Shown in pieces: positions 12,641 through 23,639 of a stretch of 64,000 bases of DNA; position 1 is the stretch's first letter; each line of letters opens with the position of its first letter. The DNA comes from Tillus elongatus (taxonomy: Eukaryota > Arthropoda > Insecta > Coleoptera > Cleridae). The position numbers were made by a program, and so were the translations under genes. Location of the stretch: the NCBI GenBank assembly GCA_964006375.1, contig OZ023264.1, positions 178,969,631 through 179,033,630 of the forward strand. Direction: 5' to 3'. Under the pieces are notes generated by a model. It saw only the letters and a program-made list of their open reading frames with translations, was not told the origin of the DNA and did not search any database.

Positions 12641-14613
12641 CTTTCTCAATTTAATTTTACTTATGAAATTGAAGGGTCTTCTGGGTAAAGTATGACGTAA
12701 TCTTTAGAATTATGAACTATATTCCCATTAATCTTCTATAAAATTATAAATTTACATGTTCCTACAATTTGATTGGATTTTATGATTTCACTTTCACAAA
12801 AACTTATCACTGGTTTTTTATTTCACTGAAAAAATACATAGGAACAGACACTCGCACTCATGATTGGTGGTTTTTCCCCTAACAGCACGCACGATAACAT
12901 AAGATATAATATAATAGTCAGCTGGTAATCATCTATTTACAAAATAAATATTACAATGTTAATGTATATATAAATATAAATAAATATACCTTTCCCCAGA
13001 TCATTTTGACATTAAACATGCACAAAAGCTGTCAAATCATGTTATGGAGAAACAAAGATAATATTTCTTTCTCTATGAGTTTACTTTCTTGTGCTGTGGT
13101 GGCTTGGTTGGGAGTTGGGAGACGAGAATTCAAATAACATACAAGCGCAGCATAGAGGTTTGCAAGAACCAATCAGAATAGCTGAGTTTAACTGCTCATT
13201 TGTTCATCTGTTGACTACTGATTCTGATTACTGGTGCAATTCGGCAGTTGGAAATCTGACGGCAGTATTTTGAGATTGGTCTGTCAGTTTAAAATTCCTC
13301 GCTATAATTTAATAGTCGTAACCTTAAATCAAATCAACATTTTTTTAAAGTTTCAAAATCGAGAATAATGAAAATCAATTTAAAAGCCCCATTCTAAAAG
13401 AATTAGCTAATGATCAATTTAACATCACTGTGATATAACCCGCGATAGAAAATTTAACTGACTCAGTGGATATATAGGTATGCCGCCTGAGAGAACCAAA
13501 CCAACGAGAAATAAAGATTATTACGAGGATGTAATATCAAGTTACACTCCGCATCATTTTATAATCATTATAGAATGTCTCAAATAACTTTCTATGAAAT
13601 GAGACTTGTATAGAATATCCGTAAAAATGGTAAAATTCAGAACAGCGCATGGCTACTTAACTACGCTTTGATTAGCGATTATCACTCCAAGCTATTGCGC
13701 ACAGTATTGAAATCAAAATGATGAGCAAATGTCAAAATATTTCTTAAAGTCAACAATGGGCTTGTAAGATTCGCTGAATTGTATTAACAGCCAACAGATA
13801 AGCGCTTAAACTCAGCAGCTGGCGACGGGTGAACCTAACACAAATCGCTAACTTCTTTCTTCACAACAGCGGACTAATTCGGTTTTTAAATGATCTCATG
13901 GTATTAAGTAATAAATACTATGGGCATCTAGTAAAAGCCATTGGCGACATTGATTTAAAGCTTCATAGAAAATAGAATAACATATTACGGTGGTTTTGCA
14001 CCGAGATGACCCGTCCTACATCTCACATTAATGTTCTATTATAAATATTTTCTCCTGATAGTAGAGTACAAGAAACAGGAATAGAGATCGTAGCCACAGC
14101 ATAATAAACAACTCTTATGGTGTGATAGAGCGTAAGCAAACTTAAAACGCTTAAAACTCTACGGTATATCTCTTATCTGTATTCTCTCTGTCTCTGTTCT
14201 CTTCTATAAATTGAAATGAAAAATGAAAATACCAGTGAGATCTCTATATATTTATGGAAATTATTAAATTTTTTAATAAAGAAAAAGAACTGTCAAAACC
14301 AAAACCATTATGATTTTCGATTTTCATTAATAATTAATAATAATATTACTGCGTTTATAATTTATAAGTGTTATGAAATTATTGTAATAATTGATTATGG
14401 TTAAAAGTTGATTTTTGTGACGCAATTTTAATTCAACGATTCAAGGTTATTTATTACAGCAATAACATTGTTCAGTGAATCATATTGTTGGCTACAACCT
14501 TGTTTCTCATTTCTCACTCCATAGTAAGTTGTAGATACCTCTTGGATTAACCTAATCTGAGAGATACCTTATTGGTGCAATTATTTTATATAATGTTCTT
14601 TATTCAATTTTAG
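12641..14613. promoter_or_regulatory. shared upstream region of the divergent TBK1 and POLI genes
   Basis: About 2 kb of AT-rich DNA separates the two start codons, which point away from each other. No convincing coding frame is present. TATTCAATTTTAG stands directly before the polymerase ATG and looks like a splice acceptor, so a non-coding first exon of POLI may lie in this stretch. No TATA box or initiator can be assigned with confidence. A repeat-like block near 13800 (TTAAACTCAGCAGCTGGCGA) also occurs in modified form near 28150 and 33130. Confidence 0.45.
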
Positions 14614-16272
14614 ATGAATATCAACATCGCAAATTTAGATGACCATTCCAGAACAATTATACATCTGGATTTGGATTGCTTTTATGCTCAAGTAGAGATA
14701 ATTAAAAATCCAGAGTTGAGAAATGTCCCTTTAGGAATACAACAGAAGAACATAGTGGTGACAAGCAATTATTTAGCCCGAGAATATGGTATTAAGAAGT
14801 GTATGCTATTAAGTGAAGCAAAGCAGTTATGTCCGAACCTTAAAATTGTTAATGGAGAAGATTTGCACGATTATAGGCATACATCGTATAGAGTTACATC
14901 ATTTCTTCAACAGTACTCAAATTTAGTCGAACGGTTGGGATTGGATGAAAATTTTGTTGATGTAACTGAGTTAGTAAAGGAGAGGAAGCAAAATGGCAGA
15001 GTCGGATCTGTTATAGGACATGTTGTTGGGGACACCACAGATAGTTGTCAGTGTGGATGTGAAACACGCCTCATTATTGGTACACATATAGCACAAGAAA
15101 TTAGAGATGAGTTATTTAAAGAATTAAATTTGACATCTTGTGCAGGTGTTTCTCACAACAAGTTATTAGCTAAAATCGTTTGCAGCCAACATAAACCCAA
15201 TAAGCAAAGTGTTGTCTTCCCTAATAGTGCCCTTGAGTTAATGCTTAGTTTAAGTAACATTGTCAATATCCCTGGTATTGGTAAAAGTACTGCAGATTTA
15301 TTGGACAGTGTGAATATAAGAACTGTGAGTGATCTACAGAATGTTAGTGCAGTGACTGTTGCAAGTGTTTTGGGAAAAGATAAATTCAAAACTATACAGG
15401 AGTTAAGTTACGGAATTGACTTGACACCGGTAAAAAGTACAGGCCGCCCACAAAGCATTGGTTTAGAGGACAGCTGTAAAATAATAACTGCTGAAAAGGA
15501 AGTTAAGGAAAAGCTATCACAGCTTCTTACACGCCTGTTAATTTTAGTTGAAGAAGATGGAAGAATTCCTAGGACTATTAAATTGACTGTCAGAAAGTTT
15601 GATAAACAAACAAAAATAAGTCACCGAGAGACACGCCAGTGTAATATAAATTCTTCGTTATTTGACTCTAACAATATTTCACAGCTCACTCCTGGTAATT
15701 GGACGAAACTGTTAAAAACCATAACGATATTATTTTCCAAAATTGTGAATGTGAACAAACCCTATCACATCACTTTACTTGGTTTAGCATTTACAAAGTT
15801 TTGTGAAAAGCCCAGCATGAGAAATTCAATTACTTGTTATCTAAAGCAAAATTTGGAGGTACAATCTGTAACAAGTATAGAAAATCATGAAGAACTTTCT
15901 AGTCCGTTAAAGGATACATGTTCCACAATCACAAGTTTGAATACTGAAACGTCAGTGTTAAATATTGAACCTGCTTTAAAGAAAACCAGAGTAAGCCTGA
16001 TAGCAAAACGTAGAAACAGTTTTATAGATTCTGCTTCACCATCCAAGTTAAGAGTAGCTGAATTGAGACTGTCAAGTTCACCTGACAACCATGACAGTAA
16101 TCAGAATGTGGTCTGTCCTCCCACTATTGATGCCACAGTGTTCAGAGAGCTTCCTACCAATATACAAAAGGAACTTTGGGAAGATTATAAGAATAAGAAC
16201 AAAACTGGCCACTGTAATCAAGCAAAAAAATCAAAACCCAATTCTTTGTTGAATTATTTTAGTAAAGTATGA
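14614..16272 (+). CDS. POLI: DNA polymerase iota (Y family), 552 aa
   Basis: A translesion polymerase inserting nucleotides opposite damaged bases in the nucleus. The catalytic core begins almost at the N terminus: HLDLDCFYAQVE supplies Asp19, LGLDENFVDVTE supplies Asp111 and Glu112, completing the metal-binding set. The palm/fingers text (VTSNYLAREYGIKK, CPNLKIVNGEDLHDYRH) and thumb helix-hairpin-helix (IVNIPGIGKSTADLL) follow human POLI order. The little-finger region is around residues 270-400. The tail is short: one ubiquitin-binding motif, FRELPTNIQKELW (510-522), and a C-terminal NSLLNYFSKV that resembles a PCNA-interacting peptide without its usual Gln. Human POLI has about 715-740 residues and two such UBMs, so this is a compact form. 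The coding region is uninterrupted. The start is the first ATG after a probable splice acceptor. POLK or POLH are less likely because of the iota-type N-terminal motifs. Confidence 0.92.
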   Translation: MNINIANLDDHSRTIIHLDLDCFYAQVEIIKNPELRNVPLGIQQKNIVVTSNYLAREYGIKKCMLLSEAKQLCPNLKIVNGEDLHDYRHTSYRVTSFLQQYSNLVERLGLDENFVDVTELVKERKQNGRVGSVIGHVVGDTTDSCQCGCETRLIIGTHIAQEIRDELFKELNLTSCAGVSHNKLLAKIVCSQHKPNKQSVVFPNSALELMLSLSNIVNIPGIGKSTADLLDSVNIRTVSDLQNVSAVTVASVLGKDKFKTIQELSYGIDLTPVKSTGRPQSIGLEDSCKIITAEKEVKEKLSQLLTRLLILVEEDGRIPRTIKLTVRKFDKQTKISHRETRQCNINSSLFDSNNISQLTPGNWTKLLKTITILFSKIVNVNKPYHITLLGLAFTKFCEKPSMRNSITCYLKQNLEVQSVTSIENHEELSSPLKDTCSTITSLNTETSVLNIEPALKKTRVSLIAKRRNSFIDSASPSKLRVAELRLSSSPDNHDSNQNVVCPPTIDATVFRELPTNIQKELWEDYKNKNKTGHCNQAKKSKPNSLLNYFSKV

Positions 16273-16563
16273 TGCTTCACCATATTTTTATTAAGTGAAC
16301 TATATAGAGAAAGTGAAAAGGATATTTTCGGCTGTGTTAATAAGAGTGTAAAGGTTTACTTTCGGGGTGCGTGTTCGATTTTTATGAAATTTTGTATATA
16401 GACGTGTTTTAGGGTATAAATGACGAAAATCACAATAAAAACGAGGGCAGAAGCAAACTTTTGGACTTATTTGGACATTTTTGTAGGAAAATCGTAAGTT
16501 GTACTCACTTTTGCGACATGTTTTTGTCATATTTTACACACTTTCGGGGGGTCGTTTGTGTTG

Positions 16564-16855
16564 TATCAAGCTAAAGAAGGGTTTATTCTACGATTCTAAT
16601 TCATTTTCACATAGTTAATGCACCCCCTTAACTGTTTATGTGTCTCTGAAAATTACCCTTCTTGTCATCCTATAAGTTGAAATTGACATTTGACATTAAG
16701 TTGGGTTTAGATGTCAAATATGTCAATTTCAACTTAGGATCCGTCATACGATGAAAAGCAGGGTGATTTTCAGAGACACATAAACAGTTAAGGGGGTACA
16801 TTAACTATGTGAAAATGAATTAAAATAGTGGAATACACCCTTCTTTAGCTTGATA
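16564..16855. mobile_element. palindromic (foldback) MITE, 292 bp
   Basis: The element is nearly a full palindrome. TATCAAGCTAAAGAAGGGT on the left is mirrored by ACCCTTCTTTAGCTTGATA at the right end. The arms are about 135-145 bases and meet near 16705. No coding capacity is present. Terminal TATC and flanking TA are compatible with a TA-target DNA transposon family, which I cannot confirm. Confidence 0.8.
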
Positions 16856-18376
16856 TAATAATAATAATTGTTTATTGGTGTCTTTGCACAGTGGTGCATT
16901 ACACAGGTCATGTACTTATGCATACAAACGAAATCACAAACGTGATAACATACATCTTATTCACAAATATACATACAAATCAGCAGCACAGGTCAAAACA
17001 CAATTAAAACCTGCATGAATATACAGAAACATAAAAATGTGGATTAACCTCCAAACGAAAAACAAAACAAAAAACAGCACAAAACAGAACAAGTCAACAA
17101 AAGTCCCACGATACAACAATATCCATGCATGGCGTGGGAGCGTTTATTTTATGTGATAAGCAAAATATTCATCAAATGAATAAAAAGCATTGCTTATCAA
17201 AATGTTCTTAATGGCAGACTTGAATTTGTTGTAATGTAAATTTCTTATATTATGAGGGAGTTTGTTATAAAATTTCATTCCATAGTGGTTGGTTCCGTTC
17301 CTTGTTCTTTTTAAGCGCGTAAAATCGACTGCGAAGTTATCTTTACCGCGCGTAAGATGACTGTAAGTGGTACTGTGCCTAGTGAAGTCTGATTCGTGGT
17401 ACTTAACATATAAAAGACACTGCAAAATATAGACACAAGGTATTATAAGTATCTGAAAGCTTCTAAAGTGGCCACGACAGTCATCTCTATACCACAAACT
17501 GCCCAGGATTCGGATTGCCTTATGTTGGGTTGCGAAAACAAATTCAGAGTGTGGTGAGTGCCCCCATACCAGAATGGCATAAGTTAAGATACTATGCACA
17601 CATCCATAGTATGCACTTTTTAAGGTGGGAGTAGAGACTTCGGCCGAAAGACTCTGCAGGAGAAACATGCCACGGGATGCCCTCTGACATGCATAGATGC
17701 AATGTGAGTCCCAAATCAGCTTGCTGTCGACCATAACTCCAAGTAACTTCACAGGCTCTGTGTTAGCGCCAATGACGAGATTGTGCTTTAACGAAAAGAA
17801 TAAAAACTCCGATTTTAGGCTGTTCAAGCTAAGCTGATTTGCCGAGAACCAATCCTGACAGACATCTTTTATTCTGCTAATGGTAGAGTGTACTGTATTG
17901 ATGTTTGGATCTGAGAAAACAAAAGTCGTATCATCAGCAAACAGAACAAAATCACCCAAGTCAGTTGATTTTGGTAGGTCGTTGATGTATATCAAGAATA
18001 AAATAGGCCCAAGGACTGATCCCTGTGGCACACCGTATTTTAGATCTAATGTAGGTGATTTTTCACCGTTAGCTGACACAAACTGAGATCGGTCTTCCAG
18101 GTATGATTTTAAAAAAGTGATACTGTCGGTATCGAAGCTGTAGAACTGAAGCTTGTTTATTACAATATCATGAGAGACACGGTCAAATGCCTTAAATAGG
18201 TTGAGAAACTGTGCATAGGTATGCTCACCCCTCTCGAAGCCCATACAAACATCATCCACCAGGCTACTTACTGCTGGAGATGTAGATCGATTTTTCCTAA
18301 AACCAAATTGTGAATGTGTATAAAACGAACGACCCCTGAAAATCTGTGAAACATGTTGCAAAAGTGAGTACAACAT
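16856..18376 (-). mobile_element. LINE with long open reverse transcriptase (410 aa)
   Basis: An uninterrupted minus-strand frame of 410 residues (18376-17144) covers the reverse-transcriptase domain: FGFRKNRSTSPAVSSLVDDV, LFKAFDRVSHDIVINKL, GVPQGSVLGPILFLIYINDL and the catalytic FADDTTF in place of YADD. The thumb/C-terminal part follows, ending near 17144. The 3' region runs to an AAT-type repeat tail at 16856-16870. The endonuclease and ORF1 are absent, so this is a 5'-truncated copy, but its frame is the best preserved among LINEs in the window, suggesting a recent insertion. CR1/jockey-group affiliation is an inference. Confidence 0.88.
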
Positions 18377-18540
18377 ACGTTTTTCCTACAAAAATTTCCA
18401 AATAACTCCAAAAGTTGGCTTCTGCTCTCAGTTTTATTGTGATTTTCGTCACCTACACCCTAAAACACTTCTATATACAAAATTTTATAAAAATCGAACT
18501 CACGCCCCAAAAGTAAACCTTTACCCTTAAAAGTTATGTT

Positions 18541-18850
18541 GTTTGTTGTTCTTCTACTTTCTTAATCATCTGAGTGTGTGATTCCATGGATATATGATCT
18601 GATTTGAGGGTAAGAACTGACTGACTTCTTTATTAACTTTATCAAATATATTCATGTGTAATCTCTAAATATATGTATGAGGGGTCTAGATGCAGAATCT
18701 GCCAAGTCACATCTACGCATTGTGAATATTAGAACTGTACTGGTCAAAATTGGATTACATCATTTTGTAACAATAATTTGTATAATGTATGTAAGTAAAT
18801 CATTATAGATTTTATCATTGCACATTGAAGACATATAGAATCACTATATA
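18541..18850. other. no recognisable gene
   Basis: AT-rich sequence between the large inverted repeat and the mariner relic, without coding or repeat signatures that I can name. Confidence 0.4.
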
Positions 18851-18899
18851 CAAGGTTAGATTGAAAATTATGTCACCTAGCACAAAAGTTGTTTATCAA

Positions 18900-20300
18900 C
18901 TTTTGTCTACATTATTTTTCTACATAATCTTATCATAAGCCTCTAACTTGGTTACATCGATGTTGTAATTGCTTTGATCTGAGCTTGATAAAATCGTTCA
19001 CCCTGTTTGGCAAAGTATCGTGTTACAACTGTTATATTTTCCACAGTAGATGAAAATCCTTGTCATCCCAGTTATTTTTTTAAGTTTCGTAAATAGATGA
19101 AATAGAATAGAAATTGTATCAATCAAAACAGCTGATTTGTGTGCCGGTGCATTATTCTGATGGGATAGCACACCTTTCTTTACCATTCCTGGATGCTTTT
19201 CATAATTTCTTTGCGAAGTTGTCCTTACAAGTGATAGTATTGTCCTGCTATTTTTTTTTTGTTCCCTCAGGGCTCGTCCGCGGCCTTGCCGCCCCGATAG
19301 CACTGCAACCCTTGGTTGATTGTGCATACCCTTTTTTTTTTTTTTGTTCCCTCAGGGCTCGTCCGCGGCCTTGCCGCCCCGATAGCACCGCAACCCTTGG
19401 TTGATTGTGCATAGTGCATACCCTTAGTTACTCCACCCATTCCAAAATCACTGTGCCTTGAACTAGTCTGAACAGCGATTGGTAGGGTGAAGTTTTATAT
19501 TGCTCTCTCTCCGGTCTAGACTGACCGTAGATCAGTTGTCTTTTGCGGTCCAGAGCTTTACACTCGCACAGGATGTGCTGGGATGATTCATCCCCCTCGC
19601 CGCAGAGTCTGCATGCGAGGTCCCCTTCGAACCGCCCCATTTTATGCAGGTGTTTCTTGACGGCTATGGGTCCCGTCAAGAGACCTGTTGTGTTTCTGAG
19701 CTGTCCTCTGCTAAGATTTAGCAGCTCCACAGCTCTCTTTGAACTGGGTCCGTCAATTATTGACTTCCCATGTCTGAGCCCTGGACAGTCCGCCCAGTAC
19801 ACCTTGTGTTGGTTATTGTCCTGCTATACTTTAACCCTTAGAGAGGAGATCTACACTCAGAATTCCATTTATGTCCAAAAAAAGGGGAAAGTCATCACTC
19901 TACTAGTGGACATTACCACTATTGCGTTTTGGAAGGTGGTGAACCACTATGCTTTCAATATATCGACTGCTATTTTGATTGAGGCTGATAGTGGTGAACC
20001 CATGTCTCATCGGGTGTTGTAAATTGTATAAATAAATTTTATGATGAACTACATAACAGTGCAGCAAGAGCCAAATGACTTTTGGAAGGAAACACATTTT
20101 TTCAACTGTGAGAAGCTGGAGAATCCACTTTGCAGCCATTTTCATACATCCCTTATTGCTGAAGGAGATGTACACAGTCTGCACTATTTCTCAAACCTTG
20201 CTTCCAGGTTTACCATGTTCGTATCATGAATTAACTCAATATTTACTTGAGTGGCTGCAGTTGCATGCTTTCTACTGTGAGGATCATCTTCAGTGATTTC
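18900..20300 (-). pseudogene. mariner transposase relic, split by a LINE
   Basis: Read on the minus strand, the catalytic DETWVHHYQPQSK motif is encoded near 20011-19975, and the second catalytic box appears at 19162-19141 as HQNNAPAHKS. In mariners this box is HQDNAPAHKS, so the second catalytic Asp has become Asn. Several frameshifts lie between. A 562-bp LINE piece (19252-19813) separates the two motifs, and removing it plus one target duplication brings the transposase order back. Outer limits are approximate because I could not fix the terminal inverted repeats. Confidence 0.75.
19252..19813 (-). mobile_element. 5'-truncated LINE with perfect 14-bp target duplication and doubled tail
   Basis: The same RNase H-class family as in the kinase intron, here only the last part (VYWADCPGLRHGKSIIDG through CRLCGEGDESSQHILCEC). 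The flanks carry TATTGTCCTGCTAT at 19238-19251 and again at 19814-19827. The 3' tail is present twice in tandem: a T run plus TTCCCTCAGGGCTCGTCCGC starts near 19252 and again near 19331. The second copy continues into the coding part. Confidence 0.9.
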
Positions 20301-20449
20301 CTTCCCATGTTTAAATTTGACTGCACATTTTTTGCTTCTGCTATATCCTTATGAATTTGCTTTAGTGTCAAACCCGCCTTTTTTTTGTAGGTATTTGGTC
20401 AGCGCACAGTGATATTTTTTTCCATTTTTTTGTCAGATTGATGCACATT

Positions 20450-20857
20450 AATATCTTTTTGTTTACAAACATCACAAATTAACAGAATAAGTGTAAACTT
20501 TGCAGAGAGGCTAATGGCGGTTCACCTAACCCTAAAACAAATATTTATAGGTCTAGTACTGCACTTTGTAGGCACGGCTGTGAACTATTCAACCATTTTC
20601 ATATTATATAACTAAAAATGTTGAAGATTCAACCATCTTCATATGATATAACTAATATCTTTTTGTTTACAAAAATCACAAATCAACAGAATAAGTCTAA
20701 ACTTTGCAGAGAGGCTAATGGCGGTTCACCTAACCCTAAAACAAATATTTATAGGTCTAGTACTGCACTATGTAGGCCCGGCTGTGAACTATTCAACCAT
20801 TTTCATATGATATAACTGAAAATGTTGAAGATTCAACCATCTTCATATGATATAACT
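20450..20857. repeat. 204-bp tandem duplication
   Basis: AATATCTTTTTGTTTACAAA starts at 20450 and 20654. The whole 204-base unit (including GAGGCTAATGGCGGTTCACC and TGTGAACTATTCAACCATTT) repeats with few differences. A third partial copy (AAAATGTTGAAGAT) begins at about 20857. Confidence 0.85.
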
Positions 20858-21532
20858 AAAAATGTTGAAGATAACATAAAAGAATTGCCTAGTTTCTTTT
20901 TATTTTCTTTATTATATCTTGTTTACAACCAGTTACAAAATGAAGTATATTTATTAATTTTACATGTAAATAACAATAATTATGATAAAAAATATATTTT
21001 TTGATTTACTTGTCTTGAATCATGACAGTTTTTTTATTATAAATTTTTATGCAATTGCATAATTGAATTTAGTGTTATTAAGCTGTATTATTCTTATATA
21101 AATAAAGCTAGACTGTATTCTGTATTTAGTTATTGTTGATCTCACTTAAAATCTAGATTTAAGTTTGTTGCTTATTTTGTAGTATCTTAAATTTATCTTA
21201 TTTCAAAGGTAAACTTTTAATTGATATTTTTTTCTTGATATATTTACAGCATGCTATAACTAACATTGATCGCAGAAGCTTAAAAAGTAGAAAACTGCAA
21301 ATGTACAGTATACTCTCGATTATCCGTGCTGAGATATTGATCAAAATTGCAAGAAGCAGGAATGGATCGAAATCATAAATCTAATAAATATCCCTAATAA
21401 AAACCAACCACCATATAAGTACGTGTCTGCCTATTATAATTATTACGTTGAAAAAATCATGAGGAACATAAAATTATAAAATGAAGATGATTTAGTGTAG
21501 TAGTATGTATGTAGAAGCAGAATGAACTGTCA
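20858..21532. other. no recognisable gene
   Basis: AT-rich DNA (about three quarters A/T by eye). I see no coding frame with family resemblance and no repeat unit. Confidence 0.4.
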
Positions 21533-21639
21533 GCTTGTTCATTGCCTTTGACCCCCGAGTGACCCGGCACCCAGATGAGGGTGACTTCATTCTGCCCAGC
21601 CAGGTCACTCGTCTCGTCTCAGCATTCACTAACCAGCCT
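21533..21639 (-). mobile_element. internal piece of RNase H-class LINE (insertion host)
   Basis: Matches the stretch at about 10490-10590 (TTCATTGCCTTTGACCCCCG and CTCATTCTGCCCAGCCAGGT-like text). It has no tail, so it is an internal fragment. It is interrupted at 21640 by another LINE, and only the duplicated target bases reappear at 22842-22855. Confidence 0.65.
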
Positions 21640-22841
21640 TTTTTTTTTACAGTAGCGGGTCGGTAATCTTCATAGACTGCCGATATCTTTCGGACAGTGT
21701 TGGATTCCTTCCTCTTGGAGGACCTACCAACTAAACCCTTTCCACCTCTTCACATCTCAGTTTGGGACTGCAATGCATTACTTCAAACCGACCGTGGGTC
21801 TATTTTCTTCTATTCTCCTCTTCCGTTCTTAATTGTCTTTTCATCGTTTTCTTTCTGCCTCAGCACTGTGTTGATGTATTTCTGCACTTTATCCCATGTA
21901 GTCTGGCTGTTCATTATGTTCTCCACTATGTTGTCAGGTGTTATTTCTACTCTGATTCCCAGTATCAGCCTCTCCCTCTGTCTGTCCCACCTCTGACAGT
22001 CGAAGAAGGTGTGCTCTACTGTGTCTGCAATACCAACACTCATCAGTGTTCCTGAGCTTAAATCTCTCCAAATAGGCCATGAAGCAGCCATGTCCACTCG
22101 AAAACTGGGTCATGTAGTATTCTGTTTGTTCATGACTACGGTGCGTCCATTTTCTCACGTTTGTTATGAGCCTTTTTGTCCACTTAGCTCTTCCAATGTC
22201 CTCTTCCCATCTTATTTGCCACTTCTCCTCTATCTCTTCTCTTACGCATTTTCGCTCTTCTTCATCTATACCGTATGTCTTTGCTCTTTCTTCCACCAGC
22301 AGATCATTTGGTATCATTCCTGCGATTACCTGAATTGCTTCGGTGGAGACAGTGCGATATGCGTTAGCCACTCGTATTGCCATCCTCCTTTGGAGGCTTT
22401 GAAGTAAGTTGTATTCTTTATATTTCATGGTCTTTTGCCATATTGGAGCAGCGTATAGCACCGTTGAGTGTGCAACGGACGCAAGAAGTTTCCGTTTGGC
22501 GCTGCTTGGTCCTTCTACATTTGGCATAAGCCTTCCAAGCGCCATTATTGTCTTCTCTGCCTTCTTGGCCGCCTGTGTTATGTGGTGTTGCATGTTTCCG
22601 TGAAATGGACTTACAGGTATTTCACTGTCTTCTTTGTTCTTATTTCATTTCCACTGTGCTGGAGTGTGTAGCTCTTCAGCCTGCGTGCCCCACATAAAAT
22701 CAGTGCTTCCGTTTTTGTTGGCTCCAGTTGCAGTTGTTTCATACGTATAGCCTCTTCTATGTGCTGCAAGGCGGTGTCGGCGTTCAAAGTGAGTATACTC
22801 TGTGTTTTGGCGGTTACGACCATTGCTGTATCATCGGCATA
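21640..22841 (-). mobile_element. R1-type LINE, 3' part, with 14-bp target duplication
   Basis: The minus strand holds a 219-residue frame (22593-21934) with KAEKTIMALGRLMPNVEGP, ASVAHSTVLYAAPIWQKTM, LQRRMAIRVANAYRTVSTEA and a C-terminal ECWYC zinc-finger start, typical of the thumb and tail of R1/TRAS-like ORF2. Upstream AEDTAMVV-like text near 22830 is the truncated reverse-transcriptase box. The 3' T run is at 21640. TCACTAACCAGCCT occurs at 21626-21639 and 22842-22855 as the target duplication. 5'-truncated. Confidence 0.85.
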
Positions 22842-22855
22842 TCACTAACCAGCCT

Positions 22856-23460
22856 GGGTACCCTGGATGTATGCCAGGCTGGGAATTTATGGTTCTTGCC
22901 TTGTATGTTTGTTTGCAATGTTCTACAACTTTGCTGTAGTTGGTTGTATTCTAAAATAATTAGAAGAGTCAATTAGGAGAAACCTGCTATTTCTTTGTTT
23001 TAAAAACATTCTACACATATGATTTTTGATAAAAAGATGTTTGGCAACTAATTATTATTAGTTATTATTAATTGTTATAGATATTTCCCATATTATTTTA
23101 TGTTCTAAGTTTTTTTTTATTTGTCTTGCAGATTGAAGAAATGTAAAAAATTGTTATGAAAATGTTAGTATGAAAATGTTAGTACTTGTAAATTCGCTGT
23201 TTATTTAAAAGACATGTGATGCTTTGGACGTTGCCAAGTTTTACTTATTAGATACCTTTTACATAGGTTTTGGATATTATGTTCTATGTCTTTAGAATAT
23301 GCTGTATTGTATTTTTGTTATTATTTGTGGTGGTAATAATTGTGAAATAATATATTTTTATACATGTAACATTGATATTGAAATAAAATTATATTCTTAA
23401 TGAGTTGTAATATCTTACGATTGATTATAAATACACAATTTTAAGTTAACATGCAGGCAG
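22856..23460. other. no recognisable gene
   Basis: AT-rich sequence between LINE relics. No coding signal is supported. Confidence 0.4.
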
Positions 23461-23639
23461 CTTAATCAGTCCTGGATCTAGGGGGTGGCAAGCTGGGTTG
23501 CTTTCCCCACGCAGCAACTTGAGTGGGCAGCAAATTCAAGTGTGGCACACTAACAGAATTCATCAAAACATTGATTATCAGTGGCAGACAGGAAATTTTG
23601 GCCAACAGACCTAAATCGAAGCAGCGAGACAAGATAGTC

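Larger units (their letters stand above)
16336..18540. repeat. large inverted repeat enclosing a MITE and a LINE
   Basis: The left arm (about 16336-16530, with AAAGGTTTACTTTCGGGGTG and CACAATAAAAACGAGGGCAG) is the diverged reverse complement of the right arm (about 18345-18540, with CACCCTAAAACACTTCTATA). Arms are about 190 bases with scattered mismatches. The space between holds a complete palindromic MITE and a LINE, so the two arms probably belong to one older foldback element that was opened by later insertions. Confidence 0.75.

Noticed and set aside
20041..20296. Plus-strand frames of 60-73 residues
   Set aside because: They overlap the minus-strand mariner relic, which explains the open reading.
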